From Bdellovibrio sp. ZAP7 (GTDB lineage: Bacteria; Bacteroidota; Bacteroidia; Flavobacteriales; Flavobacteriaceae), in assembly GCA_943324165.2 (NCBI GenBank), contig CALPKO020000100.1:1-6080 (forward strand): DNA of 6,080 bases, written 5' to 3'. The translations under genes and the position numbers were made by a program. A model generated the notes under the pieces. It was not told where the DNA came from, made no database searches, and was given only the letters and a program-made list of their open reading frames with translations. Below, piece by piece: positions 5,766-6,080 of this stretch; position 1 is the stretch's first letter, and each line of letters begins with the position of its first letter.

Positions 5766-5793
5766 CACTTTAAAAATTAAATCTTAAATAAAA

Positions 5794-6080
5794 ATGAAGA
5801 AAATTCTTTTATTATTGTTAGTTACGATTTCGATTGTTGCTTGCAAAAAAGTTGGAAAAGATGAATTTGTCATCGAAGGAAAAGCAGACGGAATCGCAAA
5901 TGGCGTGGCTGTATATTTACAAAAACAAGATTCTACAGGACTTGTTCAGGTGGACACCGTTAAAGTAAAAGACGGGAAATTTAAATTTGAAGGGAAATTC
6001 AAAGAACCAGGAATCCATTTTATTGAATTGGATAAGATGCAAGGAAAAGCAGTTTTGGTTTTAGAAAGTGGTGAAATTAC
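5794..6080 (+). CDS. DUF4369-like lipoprotein, N-terminal part (3' end lies beyond the window)
   Basis: The ATG at 5794 opens a frame that runs 95 codons to the window end without a stop. It starts MKKILLLLLVTISIVACKKV: a basic start, a Leu-rich core and a lipobox IVAC with the predicted lipidated Cys at residue 17, so it should be an envelope lipoprotein. After the Cys, EFVIEGKADGIANGVAVYL and then DTVKVKDGKFKFEGKF show the alternating beta pattern and the DGKFxFxG signature of the DUF4369 domain. In Bacteroidota this domain commonly precedes a TlpA/AhpC-like thioredoxin domain; if so here, that part and its CxxC lie outside the window. The A-rich sequence before the ATG lacks a Shine-Dalgarno, as is normal in this phylum. 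Lipoprotein status is firm; the domain name is from recalled pattern, and a thioredoxin function is a guess. Confidence 0.82.
   Translation, partial: MKKILLLLLVTISIVACKKVGKDEFVIEGKADGIANGVAVYLQKQDSTGLVQVDTVKVKDGKFKFEGKFKEPGIHFIELDKMQGKAVLVLESGEI

Overview
The window looks like ordinary core chromosome from a Bacteroidota bacterium, most likely Flavobacteriaceae (Flavobacterium or a close relative). The DNA is AT-rich. Promoters carry the Bacteroidota -7 box TAnnTTTG rather than sigma70 hexamers, and Shine-Dalgarno sequences are largely absent. Ribosomal protein bS16 has the long acidic C-terminal tail typical of this phylum. Two small lipoproteins (DUF6252-like and DUF4369-like) belong to families I know mainly from Bacteroidota. 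I see no IS element, integrase, phage gene, CRISPR array, tRNA or rRNA, and no sign of recent transfer.

Layout. At 1-373 (minus strand) is the N-terminal part of a small DUF6252-like lipoprotein. It diverges from a plus-strand translation cluster: rpsP (602-1216), rimM (1231-1761) and trmN6 (1829-2536). The intergenic space between the divergent genes holds a promoter for each, a 16-bp palindrome, and a GC-rich hairpin in the short rpsP leader. After a 294-bp gap comes a monocistronic glutaryl-CoA dehydrogenase-like gene (2831-4009), with an operator-like palindrome and two stacked -7 boxes upstream and a strong intrinsic terminator downstream (4032-4060). Next is a 470-residue metallo-beta-lactamase/double-rhodanese protein (4283-5695) with its own promoter. 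Last is the start of a second lipoprotein (5794 to the window end), also with its own promoter.

How the genes work together. The first cluster concerns ribosome and tRNA maturation: bS16 is a 30S assembly protein, RimM matures the 30S subunit, and TrmN6 methylates A37 of tRNA1(Val). TrmN6 sits where many bacteria have trmD, which also modifies position 37. The remaining genes are separate units: acyl-CoA catabolism, persulfide/sulfane-sulfur handling, and an envelope lipoprotein.

I found no previously undescribed system. The points most worth a second look are the 24-bp palindrome over the gcdH promoter, the rpsP leader hairpin, and a perfectly spaced AATC heptad array running into the TTG start codon of trmN6.
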